From contig JAJFII010000112.1 in the NCBI GenBank assembly GCA_021775095.1, positions 1-37,343 on the forward strand: 37,343 nucleotides of DNA, written 5' to 3'. The notes under the pieces were generated by a model, which did not search any database, was not told the origin of the DNA, and worked only from the letters and a program-made list of their open reading frames with translations. Shown here piece after piece: positions 1-10,296 of the stretch (position 1 is the stretch's first letter; every line of letters starts with the position of its first letter). The translations under genes were made by a program, and so were the position numbers. Origin of the DNA: Rhodospirillales bacterium (GTDB lineage Bacteria > Pseudomonadota > Alphaproteobacteria > Rhodospirillales > Casp-alpha2).

Positions 1-71
1 CATGAAATTAATGAGTCCTGACCCTAAGTGACCAAAAACGAGAGCGATGCAAAAGGACAGGACAGGGCGAC

Positions 72-2045
72 TTATTTGATTGTCGCCGCTGATCCGAGTA
101 TGGAAACCGTGCCACGGATAAGTTCCGCAGGCCCGAAAAGCGGCTTGGGATCGGCAAAGATTTGTTTCAGATCAATCACCGATGTTCCGTAGTTGAAGAT
201 AAATGTATAAGAACCCCGGCTGCGTATACGGAGACCATCGGGTAAACTTAACGGCGGGAAACCGGCATCAACAGCCAAGCGCTTGACAAGCCGCAAGGCC
301 AGAGTTTCATCAGGCCAGGCCGATAAATAGTAAAGATTTTTTTGTTTTAACAGGACCGGTACACCGGCGACCTGTTCCAACGGGGTTTGCCGGGACGCAT
401 CATAATCAACAAACTCCCGCCAATATTTAATGCCGCCGCCGCGATCTGCTTGCATCGACACAGCGGCCGGCAGGCTCTCCACGTGGCTGACTTTCAAGCC
501 GGGGAACAGGGCCTCCATGTCCGGTGGCAACCCGTCGGGTATGGAATAACCATCGGTTTTTGAGCCGGTTCTGGGGCCAATCAGGACGGGCCCTGAAAAT
601 TCGGCGATCTGGTCGCGCAGGGTTTCTGGCCAGCTGAACAGGCCGGCAACAAGGAGTATTTTCTGGCTGAGCCTCTGGGTCGATTGTGAGGATACAAAAT
701 CGACGGACAATCCGCTTTTCCGAAGGGCCTGATAGAGGCCAAATAGTAAATTAAAATAATCAAACGCCGCCCCCTGCGGGTGAATTGACCAGGCCCAGGC
801 TGATGGGTAGTCAAATACAAGAGCCACATCGGCAGTCTCGGTGGTTGTTAAATCGAGGGCCAGATCGGCAATCTCCCGGGCCACCTGTTGGGCCTCAAAA
901 AAACCGGGTGCCGCCACGCCATCGGGACGCAGCAAACCGGCGTGGTACTGCTCCTGGCCATAGGGCACCTGCCGCCAGCGAAAAAAGCTGACCACTTCGG
1001 CCCCATGGGCGATTGCCTCCCAGGCCCACAGCCGGACCATGCCTTTGTCGGGCGCGGGATTGTCGGCGGCCCAGTTGACTGGCCCCGGCTGTTGTTCCAT
1101 GACCCACCAACGGCCAGCCGACGTGCTGCGGTAGAGATCGTGATGAAAGGCCTGAAAATCCGGGTCGCCGCTGCGCAGAAATTCTGCTTTGTGGGTGTCG
1201 TCAACATCCATGCGGTCGCCCAGGAAACCCAGGGGATAGGAATCCCAGCTGGAAACATCGAGATCCCTGCCCAGGTCATAATGGTCAAAATCCAGGGTTC
1301 GGCCCATGAAATTGTGAACGATGTCGCGGCCCGGCGCGTATTTGCGGATGATATCGACCTGCAGCCGGTTAAACGCGCAAACCTGGGCCGATGAATATCG
1401 GTAAAAGTCCATCCAGTGGGCCGGGTTGGCCGTCGTTACGGTTTGATTGGGCAGTTCAATTTCCTGGAAATCCGCATATTCCATGGACCAGAAAACGTTC
1501 CCCCACTGGCGATTGAGATTGCCGATGGACTGGTATTTTTTGTTTAACCAGACGCGAAATCCCGACAACGCCGCATCTGAAAATGAATGGGTGGTATCGT
1601 GGCAGGCGAATTCGTTGTCGATTTGCCAGGCGGTCACAGCCGGGTGAGGGCCAAATTTTTGGCCCAGCAGGGTAACCATGCGGCGGCATTCCTCGCGGTA
1701 CCCCTGGTGGGAAAAACAGTAGTGACGGCGCGAGCCGAACTTGCGGCGCCGGCCATCGGCAGCGATTTGTGCCATGTCCGGCATCTTATCAAAAAGCCAC
1801 TTGGGCGGCGTCGCCGTTGGCGTGCCGAGGACAACGTCGAGGCCGGCATCGGCCAGAATATCAATGGATCTTGCCAACCAATCAAATTGGATGTTGCCGT
1901 CCGTTGGTTCCAGCCTGGACCAGGCGAACTCGCCAATACGAACAATTGACAACCCCAGATCCGCCATCCTGCGGGCGTCATCCGGCCACAGGTCCGGCGG
2001 CCATTGTTCGGGATAATAACAGACTCCGAGTTTGGCATGGGTCAT
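72..2045 (-). CDS. GH42 beta-galactosidase
   Basis: Hydrolyses terminal beta-galactosides. It has no signal peptide, so it should act in the cytoplasm on sugars imported by the neighbouring ABC transporter. The 657-residue length is usual for GH42. The N-terminus LGVCYYPEQWP is typical of the TIM barrel. The acid/base glutamate is E145 in WQIDNEF and the nucleophile is E317 in WWVMEQQPGP. The barrel covers roughly residues 1-380, followed by the trimerisation and small beta domains. Its ATG overlaps the stop of the upstream alpha-galactosidase gene by four bases, so translation is probably coupled. It is the last gene of the operon. The family call is very secure; the exact substrate (lactose, galacto-oligosaccharide or plant galactan fragments) is not shown. 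Confidence 0.96.
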   Translation of the reverse strand: MTHAKLGVCYYPEQWPPDLWPDDARRMADLGLSIVRIGEFAWSRLEPTDGNIQFDWLARSIDILADAGLDVVLGTPTATPPKWLFDKMPDMAQIAADGRRRKFGSRRHYCFSHQGYREECRRMVTLLGQKFGPHPAVTAWQIDNEFACHDTTHSFSDAALSGFRVWLNKKYQSIGNLNRQWGNVFWSMEYADFQEIELPNQTVTTANPAHWMDFYRYSSAQVCAFNRLQVDIIRKYAPGRDIVHNFMGRTLDFDHYDLGRDLDVSSWDSYPLGFLGDRMDVDDTHKAEFLRSGDPDFQAFHHDLYRSTSAGRWWVMEQQPGPVNWAADNPAPDKGMVRLWAWEAIAHGAEVVSFFRWRQVPYGQEQYHAGLLRPDGVAAPGFFEAQQVAREIADLALDLTTTETADVALVFDYPSAWAWSIHPQGAAFDYFNLLFGLYQALRKSGLSVDFVSSQSTQRLSQKILLVAGLFSWPETLRDQIAEFSGPVLIGPRTGSKTDGYSIPDGLPPDMEALFPGLKVSHVESLPAAVSMQADRGGGIKYWREFVDYDASRQTPLEQVAGVPVLLKQKNLYYLSAWPDETLALRLVKRLAVDAGFPPLSLPDGLRIRSRGSYTFIFNYGTSVIDLKQIFADPKPLFGPAELIRGTVSILGSAATIK

Positions 2046-4207
2046 TGGTGGGAACCCACCGTCTCGTGTAAAATGGCATCAAACGATAACAAAAGTGCGG
2101 ATTGCGCATAAAACACCGGTAACATCAGTCCGGCATTTGCCAAAACAGCGCCCTGTAACACAAGTCCCGCTGCTGACAATGGATTCTCGAATTGACGGCT
2201 GGCGTTTTTCAGGGACGTGGTTTGCGCGGTTATGGTAACCCGGTACAGTTTGTCCGGGGCCAACCCATTGATCGGCACGATGGGTGCCAGGCTCGCTCTG
2301 GGCCGGGCCGTCTGGATAAGGATCATTTGCCCGCGGTTCTGATCGCAAGAAATGGCGGCGAAACCCGTCAGCGCGGGATCGGCGGTCTCCACCCGATAAA
2401 AACGACCGCAGTGCCATAAATTCCGGTCTTTTTTGTATCTGGCGACGGCTTGAGCAAGGGTCGTCCGGTCGGCTTCGCTCAAAGAACGCAAATCGGCTTC
2501 TATGCCCAGATGGCCGCAACCGGCGACCAGGGCCCGGAAGGTCGCGTCCAGACCCCGTCCCGACGTGTGGGACCATTGCGGACCGATATGCGCGCCCATG
2601 ACTTCCGGCGGAAAAAAATAGGAAAACCCGGCCTGTACGGCGGCCCGCTCGACCGCATCATTGGAATCTGATGGCCAAAATCGATGGGTCCGCTCGAGAA
2701 TGCCATAATCAACCCGCCCGCCGCCCGATGCGCAGCTTTCGATTTCCAGATCGGGAAAAGTTAAACGGATCCGGTCGAGCAGTTCATATAGGGCGGTGGT
2801 TTGTTTGCAGGCCGAGGCATAACCCTCGGCGTTTCCAGGTAAAACCAGATCCCGGTTCATATCCCACTTCAGATAAGCAATACCATTTTCGCTAATCAGA
2901 TCCGACAAACAGGCAAACAAATAGCTGACAACATCACCATTGGACAGATCAAGAACAAGCTGGTTGCGCCCTTCTAAAGTCGGATAAGGGGGGAGCGACA
3001 AAATCCAGTCCGGGTGATCGCGCAGCAATTGCGATGCCGGATTTACCATTTCCGGCTCGACCCAAAGGCCAAACTCCATACCATTTTGGCGGACATAGTC
3101 GGCCAGGGGTTTTAAACCCGTCGGGTATTTATCCGCATCGGCAAACCAGTCACCGAGCCCGGCCCGGTCATCGGCGCGCCCGCGAAACCAACCGTCATCC
3201 AGGACAAACCGTTCGGCACCAACGGTTTTGGCAGCGTCAACCAACTGGCTCAAATCCTGCCAATTGTGATCAAAATACAGGGCTTCCCAGGTATTGACGA
3301 TTACCGGACGGGGTTTGTCTGGATCCGGGAACCGCAATAACCGCCGGCGCACATGATCGTGGAACTTGTGTGACAGACCATTAAAACCGTCCTGGGAGCG
3401 GGCCACATAAAGCGCTGGCGTACAATAGATCTCTCCAGATTTCAGCTGCCCTTCACCGCCCTCAAACAGTACGCCCAGTTGGACCTGAGTGTCGCCAGTC
3501 GCCAGTCTTTCGATGACGATACGGTGATTGCCGCTCCAACCCAAATGCGCGCCAAGGCACTCGCCGGAATTTTGGTCGGTCGATGGTGACGCTAGGATTA
3601 ATCCGGGAAAGCTGTCGTGTGAAGTTCGCCCCCGCCGGTTTTCCTTGACCGTCAAGCCGGGTTGAATGTCCTGGCGCAGGGTTTCAAATTCAGCACACCA
3701 ACGTCCGTGAAATGTCACGGCTTGGGTCAATGATGCCATTGGCACAAGCGTGCCGGAACTCAACCAGTTCGCATCAAATTCCTGCTCCCCCTGGTTTTTT
3801 ATGCGGGACCGAAAAACCGCAACATCGGTTTCCGGGTCCAAGTGGCAATCGACGGTGACCGCGATCTGGCGCGGCCCATCAGCCAGCCTAAACTGAATGC
3901 CATTTTCGATTGCCTGGGTGCCGTTCATGGTCAGCAGGCCGTCCCAGTCCGCGCGCTTTCGCCGGCCCCTTAAACCAGGATAACCCAAAAACCCACGGCC
4001 TGCTTCCGGGACCAGAGAGATCGCCGCATTAACGTCCAGTCCGGCGTGCGGCACGGGCCTTGTGCGACTTTCAGAAAAATGCGCCAGATCCAGCTCTTGC
4101 GGTAACCGGGTGCCGTGGTAGAGCAGGGCCGGTGGACCGTCTGTCCAGGCGAACACCAGCGTCGTATCGCGGCCATCCAGTCGACAGTTTGCAGCTTGGC
4201 TACCCAC
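2042..4207 (-). CDS. GH36 alpha-galactosidase
   Basis: Removes alpha-galactosyl residues from raffinose- or melibiose-type sugars in the cytoplasm. The 721-residue length matches the bacterial GH36 group. The N-terminal beta-supersandwich covers about residues 1-290 and the catalytic barrel about 300-620. Conserved motifs are VLDDGWF (335-341), LWVEPEMVNP (381-390), YLKWDMNRD with nucleophile D449, ESCASGGGR (490-498) and WPSDSND with probable acid/base D514. The start codon is GTG, three bases after the stop of the permease gene, and its own stop overlaps the next ATG as ATGA. It therefore sits inside a transport-hydrolysis operon. Together with the GH42 enzyme it implies use of mixed alpha/beta galactosides. 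Confidence 0.96.
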   Translation of the reverse strand: MGSQAANCRLDGRDTTLVFAWTDGPPALLYHGTRLPQELDLAHFSESRTRPVPHAGLDVNAAISLVPEAGRGFLGYPGLRGRRKRADWDGLLTMNGTQAIENGIQFRLADGPRQIAVTVDCHLDPETDVAVFRSRIKNQGEQEFDANWLSSGTLVPMASLTQAVTFHGRWCAEFETLRQDIQPGLTVKENRRGRTSHDSFPGLILASPSTDQNSGECLGAHLGWSGNHRIVIERLATGDTQVQLGVLFEGGEGQLKSGEIYCTPALYVARSQDGFNGLSHKFHDHVRRRLLRFPDPDKPRPVIVNTWEALYFDHNWQDLSQLVDAAKTVGAERFVLDDGWFRGRADDRAGLGDWFADADKYPTGLKPLADYVRQNGMEFGLWVEPEMVNPASQLLRDHPDWILSLPPYPTLEGRNQLVLDLSNGDVVSYLFACLSDLISENGIAYLKWDMNRDLVLPGNAEGYASACKQTTALYELLDRIRLTFPDLEIESCASGGGRVDYGILERTHRFWPSDSNDAVERAAVQAGFSYFFPPEVMGAHIGPQWSHTSGRGLDATFRALVAGCGHLGIEADLRSLSEADRTTLAQAVARYKKDRNLWHCGRFYRVETADPALTGFAAISCDQNRGQMILIQTARPRASLAPIVPINGLAPDKLYRVTITAQTTSLKNASRQFENPLSAAGLVLQGAVLANAGLMLPVFYAQSALLLSFDAILHETVGSHQ

Positions 4208-4210
4208 CCG

Positions 4211-5062
4211 CTAACCCTTTGTTGCACCCAAAGTAAGCCCGGCAATAAAATGTTTTTGCATCAGGAAGAACATGGCGACGGGTGGCACAGCGGCCATCAG
4301 TGAGCCGGCGGAAATGAGGTGCCATTGGGCAATCCATTGGCCGTTTAAGGACTTCAGTCCGGCGGTGATCGGCATGGCGTGCTGACCGTTAACCAAAACT
4401 GTTGCCCAAAAATAATCATTCCAAATGAAGGTAAACTCCAATACCGCCAGGGCGGCGATTGCCGGGCGTACCAGAGGCATCGCCAGATGCCAGAAGATTT
4501 TAAATTCTCCAACACCTTCAATACGTGCGGATTCAATCAGTTCAAACGGCAGGGCGCGAATGAAATTGCGCATAAAGAGTGTGCAAAACCCGGTTTGAAA
4601 GGCGGCGTGGAACAACACCAGGCCGGTGACCGTATCGTAAAGCCCTGTACTGACCGACAAATCACGGACCGGTACCATTAGAATTTGAAAAGGAACAAAA
4701 TTTCCGGCAATAAAAACAAAGAACAAAAACAGATTTGCGCGAAATTTGTAAACGGCCAGGGCGTAACCGGCCAAGCACGACAGGGTCAGCGTCAAGAGGA
4801 TGGTCGGAACGGTGACCTTTACGGAATTTAAAATAAACACACCCATGGGTGAATTGTTAAAAACCGCCCAGTAATTCTCCAACACATTGATTTCCGTGGG
4901 CCAGCCCCAATAATTACCGGCGTTAATGTCACCCGCCGAACGAAACGACGTCATGACGACCGCCAACAGGGGTAATAACCAGATGATAAGGGCGATCGGC
5001 AGTGCGCCGCGATAGGCGTATTGGGCTGCAACGGACGATTTTTCTATGGGACGCGGAAACAT
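4211..5062 (-). CDS. Carbohydrate ABC transporter permease, MalG/UgpE type
   Basis: Inner-membrane permease of a CUT1-type sugar importer, 283 residues with six predicted membrane helices. The EAA loop is visible around residues 175-205 (IESARIEGVGEFKIFWHLA), the contact site for the ATPase. The gene starts directly at the end of the preceding permease gene with no gap. A GGAGGGAGG ribosome site for it lies within the last codons and stop of that gene. The GH36 gene begins three bases after its stop. The partner permease, binding protein and divergent ATPase gene complete the transporter. The cargo is inferred from the two galactosidases. Confidence 0.95.
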   Translation of the reverse strand: MFPRPIEKSSVAAQYAYRGALPIALIIWLLPLLAVVMTSFRSAGDINAGNYWGWPTEINVLENYWAVFNNSPMGVFILNSVKVTVPTILLTLTLSCLAGYALAVYKFRANLFLFFVFIAGNFVPFQILMVPVRDLSVSTGLYDTVTGLVLFHAAFQTGFCTLFMRNFIRALPFELIESARIEGVGEFKIFWHLAMPLVRPAIAALAVLEFTFIWNDYFWATVLVNGQHAMPITAGLKSLNGQWIAQWHLISAGSLMAAVPPVAMFFLMQKHFIAGLTLGATKG

Positions 5063-5974
5063 TTAACCTCCCTCCTTTTCCTGGACATACATACGTCGCA
5101 GGAACACCATGATATAAACCATCATGATCAAAAACAGGACAACGGCGATCGCCGCACCGTAACCCATTCGATAACCGTATTCTGAAAGGGCGGTCTCGAA
5201 CATGTAATAGGCCAGCACATTGGACGACCCATAGGGACCGCCCTGGGTCATGATTGAAATCAGATCAAAGGATCGCAGCGCGCCGATTACCGTGACGACG
5301 ACGGCAATAAAAGTTGCCGGACGCAATTGCGGCAGAACGACGTACCATAACATCCGCCAGCCCTTGGCCCCATCAAGCCAGCCGGCTTCAATCTGGTCGG
5401 GAGACACGTTGTTGAGGCCCGTCAGATAGAGGATCATGCAATAGGCGACCTGGGGCCACAAACCGGCGGCGATAATTCCGTAGGTAACGAACCTTTCATC
5501 GGCCAGAATGGCCGGCGGGGAGCCGTCCCAAATGGCAAAAATCAATGCAATGATGCCGTTCGACGGATCGTAAAACCACGAAAAGACCAATCCAACAACC
5601 ACCTGGCTGATTACAAAAGGAAAAAAGAAGAGCGATTTGTACAGCCGCATGCCCGGGACTTTTTGGTTCAAAAACAGGGCGATGAAAAGCCCGGCGGGAA
5701 CCGCGAGCATGTAAAGCACGAGCCAGATAAAATTGTTTTTCAGAGAGGTGTAAAATCGATCATCGTCGACGAGTTCGATATAATTGGCAAATCCAACCCA
5801 GACCTTGTCGCCAAGGCCGTCCCATTCGTAAAAGGAAACCCAAATGGATTGGAAGATCGGGGCGATGACATAAATCACAAACATCAGAATTGCCGGGGTC
5901 AAAAACAGCCACGGCGCAAGGGCCAGGCGGCGGCTTCGCAAACTGAGCGTGGTATTCGGACTTCCTGCTGACAT
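5063..5974 (-). CDS. Carbohydrate ABC transporter permease, MalF/UgpA type
   Basis: Second inner-membrane permease of the CUT1 sugar importer. I chose the ATG at 5974 (MSAGSPNTTLS, 303 residues), which has GGAAG just upstream. The frame stays open to a TTG at 6046, but that extension would translate straight through the strong hairpin at 6006-6037. Six membrane helices are expected, the first around residues 20-42. The EAA motif is QIEAGWLDGAKGWRMLWYV, about two thirds along. The gene abuts the MalG-type gene and follows the binding-protein gene after the hairpin spacer. Confidence 0.95.
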   Translation of the reverse strand: MSAGSPNTTLSLRSRRLALAPWLFLTPAILMFVIYVIAPIFQSIWVSFYEWDGLGDKVWVGFANYIELVDDDRFYTSLKNNFIWLVLYMLAVPAGLFIALFLNQKVPGMRLYKSLFFFPFVISQVVVGLVFSWFYDPSNGIIALIFAIWDGSPPAILADERFVTYGIIAAGLWPQVAYCMILYLTGLNNVSPDQIEAGWLDGAKGWRMLWYVVLPQLRPATFIAVVVTVIGALRSFDLISIMTQGGPYGSSNVLAYYMFETALSEYGYRMGYGAAIAVVLFLIMMVYIMVFLRRMYVQEKEGG

Positions 5975-5999
5975 GACTTCCGCCCCCTCACCTGGTCCT

Positions 6000-6037
6000 A
6001 AAAAACCATGCCGGGCGGATGGGTCCGCCCGGCATGG
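6000..6037 (-). terminator. Intra-operon hairpin with T-run (attenuator-like)
   Basis: A perfect 14-bp inverted repeat has arms CCATGCCGGGCGGA (6006-6019) and TCCGCCCGGCATGG (6024-6037) with a 4-base loop. Read on the minus strand it is followed by TTTTTTA, the form of an intrinsic terminator. It lies 10 bases after the binding-protein stop and before the permease start. A partial terminator or 3'-end stabilising stem here is a known way to make binding protein in excess over permeases; that role is inferred. Confidence 0.8.
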
Positions 6038-6046
6038 ATAGGGCAA

Positions 6047-7282
6047 TTATTTGTAGACTTTCTTTTGAACCTTATCGAGGCGCTTTAAGATGGCCTTGCG
6101 GCGATCGGGTTTGATCATGAACTCCTGAAAACCTTCCATGCCGGCCTTTGCCATTTGCGCGGGCGCGTCGCGGTCATAGAACTGTGCCAGACCAGCGGCG
6201 TTCGATAACATCTTAAATCCAGCCTGGATAAACTTGTCGTCGGAGACCTGGGAGTTTCGGTTAACCGGCAACTGACCGAGAATTTTGTTGGCCTCGGTTT
6301 GAATATCGGCCGAACCGAGGAACGCCAAAAATTTCTTGGCGTCGGTTTTATTCTTGGCTTTGGAGGGAATGTGGAAGGTATCGGTTGGTGCTTCTTCAGC
6401 CATGGGAATGCCGGCGGTGATCAGCGGGAACTGGAAAAAGTCCAATTGATCCTCTTTCAGTCCCGCTTCGCGCAACGGGGCAACGGCAAAGTTACCCATC
6501 ACATACATGGCCGCCTTGCCCTGAACCATCGGTGCCAGGGCTTCCTGCCAGGACATGGAGGCATGATTTTCGATAAAATATCCGGGCCGCACCAATTCTT
6601 CCCAATGATCGAATACCTTCTGAATGCGCGGGTCCGTATATTTGATTTTACCTGCGGTCAGGTCGTTATGGACGGCATAGCCGTTGGTCCGAAGGTTCAA
6701 ATAATCAAACACCCCGGCAGCGGTCCACAGGTATTTGGTGCCGATGGTAATGGGTGTAACACCGGTTGATTTCAGCGTCGCACAGGCGGCAAGGAACTCA
6801 GCCCAGGTTTTTGGCACGGCAATGCCGTTTGCCGCGAAGATGTCCTTGCGGTAATAAATACCCCACTGATAGTTGGTGTAGGGCACGCCCCATTTTTTAC
6901 CGTCAATGGTCATGGATGAGGCGGTAGACGCCAACGCTTCGTTGAGGCCGTTGGCCTGCCAGACATCATCGACCGGCTCAAACAATCCGGCTTTTACAAA
7001 TGGGGCCATTCGGTTGCCCGCATACCACGACGCCACATCCGGTGCGTCGGCGGTCAAAAAGTTGCGAACCGAGGTTTTATAGCCTTCGTGGTCAAAGATA
7101 TTCCATTTGACTTTGATATCCGGGTTGGCGGCTTCGAACCTTTCTATGATCATCTCAAAGGCCTTTTTAGGGGCCGGGTCCGATCCATCGTAGTTGATGA
7201 CAAGTTCACCAGCGAACGCCGTGGCCGACGCCGCGACGGATAGAGCGGTGCCCAAAAGCACGGCTTGTAAATTAAAATTCAT
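6047..7282 (-). CDS. Sugar ABC transporter substrate-binding protein
   Basis: Periplasmic binding protein of the CUT1 importer (411 residues, family 1 solute-binding fold). A Sec signal peptide covers about residues 1-24, with likely cleavage after ATAFA. The mature N-terminus GELVINYDGSD and the segment WAEFLAACATLKSTGVTPI are typical of ugpB/malE-like proteins. GGGAG lies just upstream of the ATG. It is the first gene of the minus-strand galactoside operon and is separated from the permeases by the hairpin at 6000-6037. The ligand is probably a galactoside, inferred from the GH36 and GH42 neighbours. Confidence 0.94.
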   Translation of the reverse strand: MNFNLQAVLLGTALSVAASATAFAGELVINYDGSDPAPKKAFEMIIERFEAANPDIKVKWNIFDHEGYKTSVRNFLTADAPDVASWYAGNRMAPFVKAGLFEPVDDVWQANGLNEALASTASSMTIDGKKWGVPYTNYQWGIYYRKDIFAANGIAVPKTWAEFLAACATLKSTGVTPITIGTKYLWTAAGVFDYLNLRTNGYAVHNDLTAGKIKYTDPRIQKVFDHWEELVRPGYFIENHASMSWQEALAPMVQGKAAMYVMGNFAVAPLREAGLKEDQLDFFQFPLITAGIPMAEEAPTDTFHIPSKAKNKTDAKKFLAFLGSADIQTEANKILGQLPVNRNSQVSDDKFIQAGFKMLSNAAGLAQFYDRDAPAQMAKAGMEGFQEFMIKPDRRKAILKRLDKVQKKVYK

Positions 7283-7460
7283 TTGGATTTTCTCCCTATT
7301 TTTTCATAATGAAAAACAAACGTCCCACGGAAGTCAATTTTCCCCGAACTGATTGCGATTTTATTATTTTCTAACTAACCTTATTAGCGTTGATAAGAAC
7401 ATAAATTGTCATATTCGGTCCAGAAACATTAGTAGGGAACGGTGCAATAGTCAATAAAAT

Positions 7461-7480
7461 ATGAAAATAAATGAAAATAA
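7461..7480. repeat. Tandem 10-bp repeat in divergent promoter region
   Basis: Two perfect head-to-tail copies of ATGAAAATAA lie in the AT-rich 288-base gap between the binding-protein and ATPase genes. The gap must hold both divergent promoters. The repeat could be a regulator site or simple low-complexity sequence. No sugar regulator gene lies next to this locus. Confidence 0.5.
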
Positions 7481-7488
7481 ACGAATTA

Positions 7489-7517
7489 TTGCGAAAACAT
7501 ACGAACCTTGTTATGGT
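7489..7517 (+). promoter_or_regulatory. Possible promoter of the ABC ATPase gene
   Basis: TTGCGA (7489-7494) and TATGGT (7512-7517) are spaced 17 bases apart, a fair match to a sigma-70 promoter. It would give a leader of about 47 bases before the GTG start at 7571. No operator could be assigned with confidence. Confidence 0.4.
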
Positions 7518-7570
7518 GCTGCCTCATAAGGGGTATTTGGCTGAATTAATTCCATCGGGGAGGTCGAGCG

Positions 7571-8656
<1,086 letters not shown>

Positions 8657-8947
8657 CGCATTGATGTTGGCGCAAAACCCCGTTCGCAAATGAACCCATT
8701 TACTCCGGTTTTGCTTGGGTTCGCGTTAATCAACCCCTGTTGGTTTTAATCGGCCATGGTCTGCTTTCTGCCAACGCTTGGGCCGCTCGTCGCCCGGGTG
8801 GTGCGAGCCCCATAGGGCGGGTTGGCAAATGCGACAATTCTCTTGTCCTATGAATTTAACTCATAAGTCGCTTGCCTATTTGGTCTTTCCTGGTGCGGCC
8901 CAAAGCCATAGTATCGCCCATCAAATTCAATTGGAGACAGCATTTAC
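8657..8947. other. Intergenic region, no gene seen
   Basis: This 291-base gap holds an 8-bp inverted repeat, GCAAAACC (8672-8679) and GGTTTTGC (8707-8714). It is interleaved with a second pair, GAACCC and GGGTTC, just after the ATPase gene. It may act as a weak terminator but has no T-run. No promoter could be assigned for the GST gene; GGAGA lies upstream of its ATG. Confidence 0.35.
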
Positions 8948-9580
8948 ATGATCGATCTATATTCCTGGGGGACACCCAACGGCCGAAAAATTACCATCAT
9001 GCTTGAGGAACTTGGCCTCGAGTACACCATGCATCCAATCAATATCGCCAAGGATGATCAGTTTAAACCGGAATTTTTGGCGATCAGTCCAAACAACAAA
9101 ATCCCGGCCATTGTCGATACTGATAACGGACAGACGTTGTTTGAATCCGGCGCCATCCTCATGTATCTGGCCGAGAAAACCGGCAAATTCATGCCTACCG
9201 AAGACAAAGCCCGATGGGCAACCATCGAGTGGCTGATGTTTCAAATGGGCGGCGTTGGTCCGATGATGGGCCAAACCCACCATTTTGTGAAATACAACGC
9301 CGACAAAAGCGCCTATGCGTCGGACCGTTACCTGACGGAAACCAAACGCCTCTATAAAGTCATGGATGCGCGGCTGGCCAACAATGAATGGTTGAACGGC
9401 GACAGTTATTCCATTGCCGATATTGCTACCTGGCCCTGGGTCGCCCGTCACGACTGGCAAACCGTAGACTTGAACGACTATCCCAACGTTGCCAGATGGT
9501 ACAAAACCATTGCCGCACGCCCGGCGACCCAACGGGGCTGGAACGTTCCTGAAACAGAGCAGAAAATACCCATGCCCTAA
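8948..9580 (+). CDS. Glutathione S-transferase family protein, Nu-class (YfcG-like)
   Basis: Cytoplasmic glutathione-dependent disulfide reductase or transferase. It has 210 residues, the usual length. The thioredoxin-like domain is residues 1-85, with TPNGRKI near the start (typical of the YfcG/YghU group), the cis-proline segment NNKIPAI (49-55) and the glutathione-contacting ESGAI (66-70). The helical domain covers about 90-200 with the N-capping region SIADIATWPW. GGAGA precedes the ATG. An intrinsic terminator follows at 9601, so it is probably monocistronic. The next gene is a close paralogue that has decayed. Confidence 0.93.
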   Translation: MIDLYSWGTPNGRKITIMLEELGLEYTMHPINIAKDDQFKPEFLAISPNNKIPAIVDTDNGQTLFESGAILMYLAEKTGKFMPTEDKARWATIEWLMFQMGGVGPMMGQTHHFVKYNADKSAYASDRYLTETKRLYKVMDARLANNEWLNGDSYSIADIATWPWVARHDWQTVDLNDYPNVARWYKTIAARPATQRGWNVPETEQKIPMP

Positions 9581-9600
9581 GGGTGCTAGGAAATTCCATT

Positions 9601-9636
9601 AAAGGCGGCCCGGTTCACGCCGGGCCGCCTTTTTTT
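9601..9636 (+). terminator. Rho-independent terminator of the first GST gene
   Basis: A perfect 10-bp GC stem, GGCGGCCCGG (9604-9613) and CCGGGCCGCC (9620-9629), has a 6-base loop and is followed by seven T residues. It ends transcription 20-56 bases after the GST stop. The downstream GST copy starts only 16 bases later. Confidence 0.93.
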
Positions 9637-9651
9637 GATGAGGTTCAGGGG

Positions 9652-10296
9652 ATGATTGACTTGTACGCCTGGGCGACGCCCAACAGTCGTAAAGTGACGA
9701 TCCTGCTCGAAGAATTGGGATTGGCCTATCGGTTGCATCCGGTGCAAATTCGCCTTGGTGAGCAACACCGCCACCAATTTCTGGCAATCAATCCGAACAA
9801 CAAAATTCCGGCCCTTGTTGATCATGAGACCGGCATCCAGACCTTCGAATCCGGTGCCATTTTAATTTATCTGGCAGAAAAGACCGGCCGGTTTTTACCC
9901 AAATCCGGCCAGGCGCGGGCGGCGACGCTGCATTGGTTAATGTGGCAAATGAGCGGGTTCGGTCCGATGCTTGGAAACCTCGAACATTTTAGCAAACTTA
10001 ACCCCGGCCGCAGTGCCGACGCCGAGGCGCACTTTCAAAGGGAAATCCGGCGGCTTTATGGGGTCCTCAATGGCCGGCTCGGCGAAACCGACCATCTTAA
10101 TGGCGACGCCTACTCCATTGCCGACATGGCAACCTGGCCCTAGGTTGCCGGTTTTGAATGGCAGGGATTGGATTTAGGTGATTTCCCCCATGTTCTTGGC
10201 TGGTATAACCAAATGGTCGAACGGCCGGGCGTGATTCGCGGCTGGGCCGCAGTTGAGGAAGGCTCGCAGCCGCCCCTATACTTGCCACAGGCCTGA
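9652..10296 (+). pseudogene. GST paralogue interrupted by an in-frame TAG
   Basis: Tandem copy of the preceding Nu-class GST, starting at ATG 9652. The frame runs closely parallel to the first copy up to codon 163, then meets TAG at 10141-10143 (codon 164). Codon 164 of the intact copy is TGG (Trp) in the same TWP-W context, so a single G-to-A change explains the stop. After it the frame stays open for 50 more codons (VAGFEWQGLDLGDFPHVLGW) to TGA at 10294-10296, giving a full-length 214-codon reading. The truncated product would lose the last two helices. A frame open further upstream runs through the terminator and is not credible. A sequencing error is possible. Confidence 0.88.

Noticed and set aside
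888-1394. Open frame antisense to the GH42 gene
   Set aside because: Lies fully inside a secure enzyme gene with intact catalytic motifs.
5063-6046. Longer MalF-type permease starting at TTG 6046
   Set aside because: It would translate through the hairpin and T-run at 6000-6037. The ATG at 5974 has a ribosome site and a normal N-terminus.
9583-9651. N-terminal extension of the second GST
   Set aside because: It runs through the terminator of the first GST; the family start is at 9652.
10141-10143. TAG recoded as an amino acid in the second GST
   Set aside because: TAG is the normal stop of several genes here (TetR, aldolase, MalG-type permease), so genome-wide recoding is not supported.
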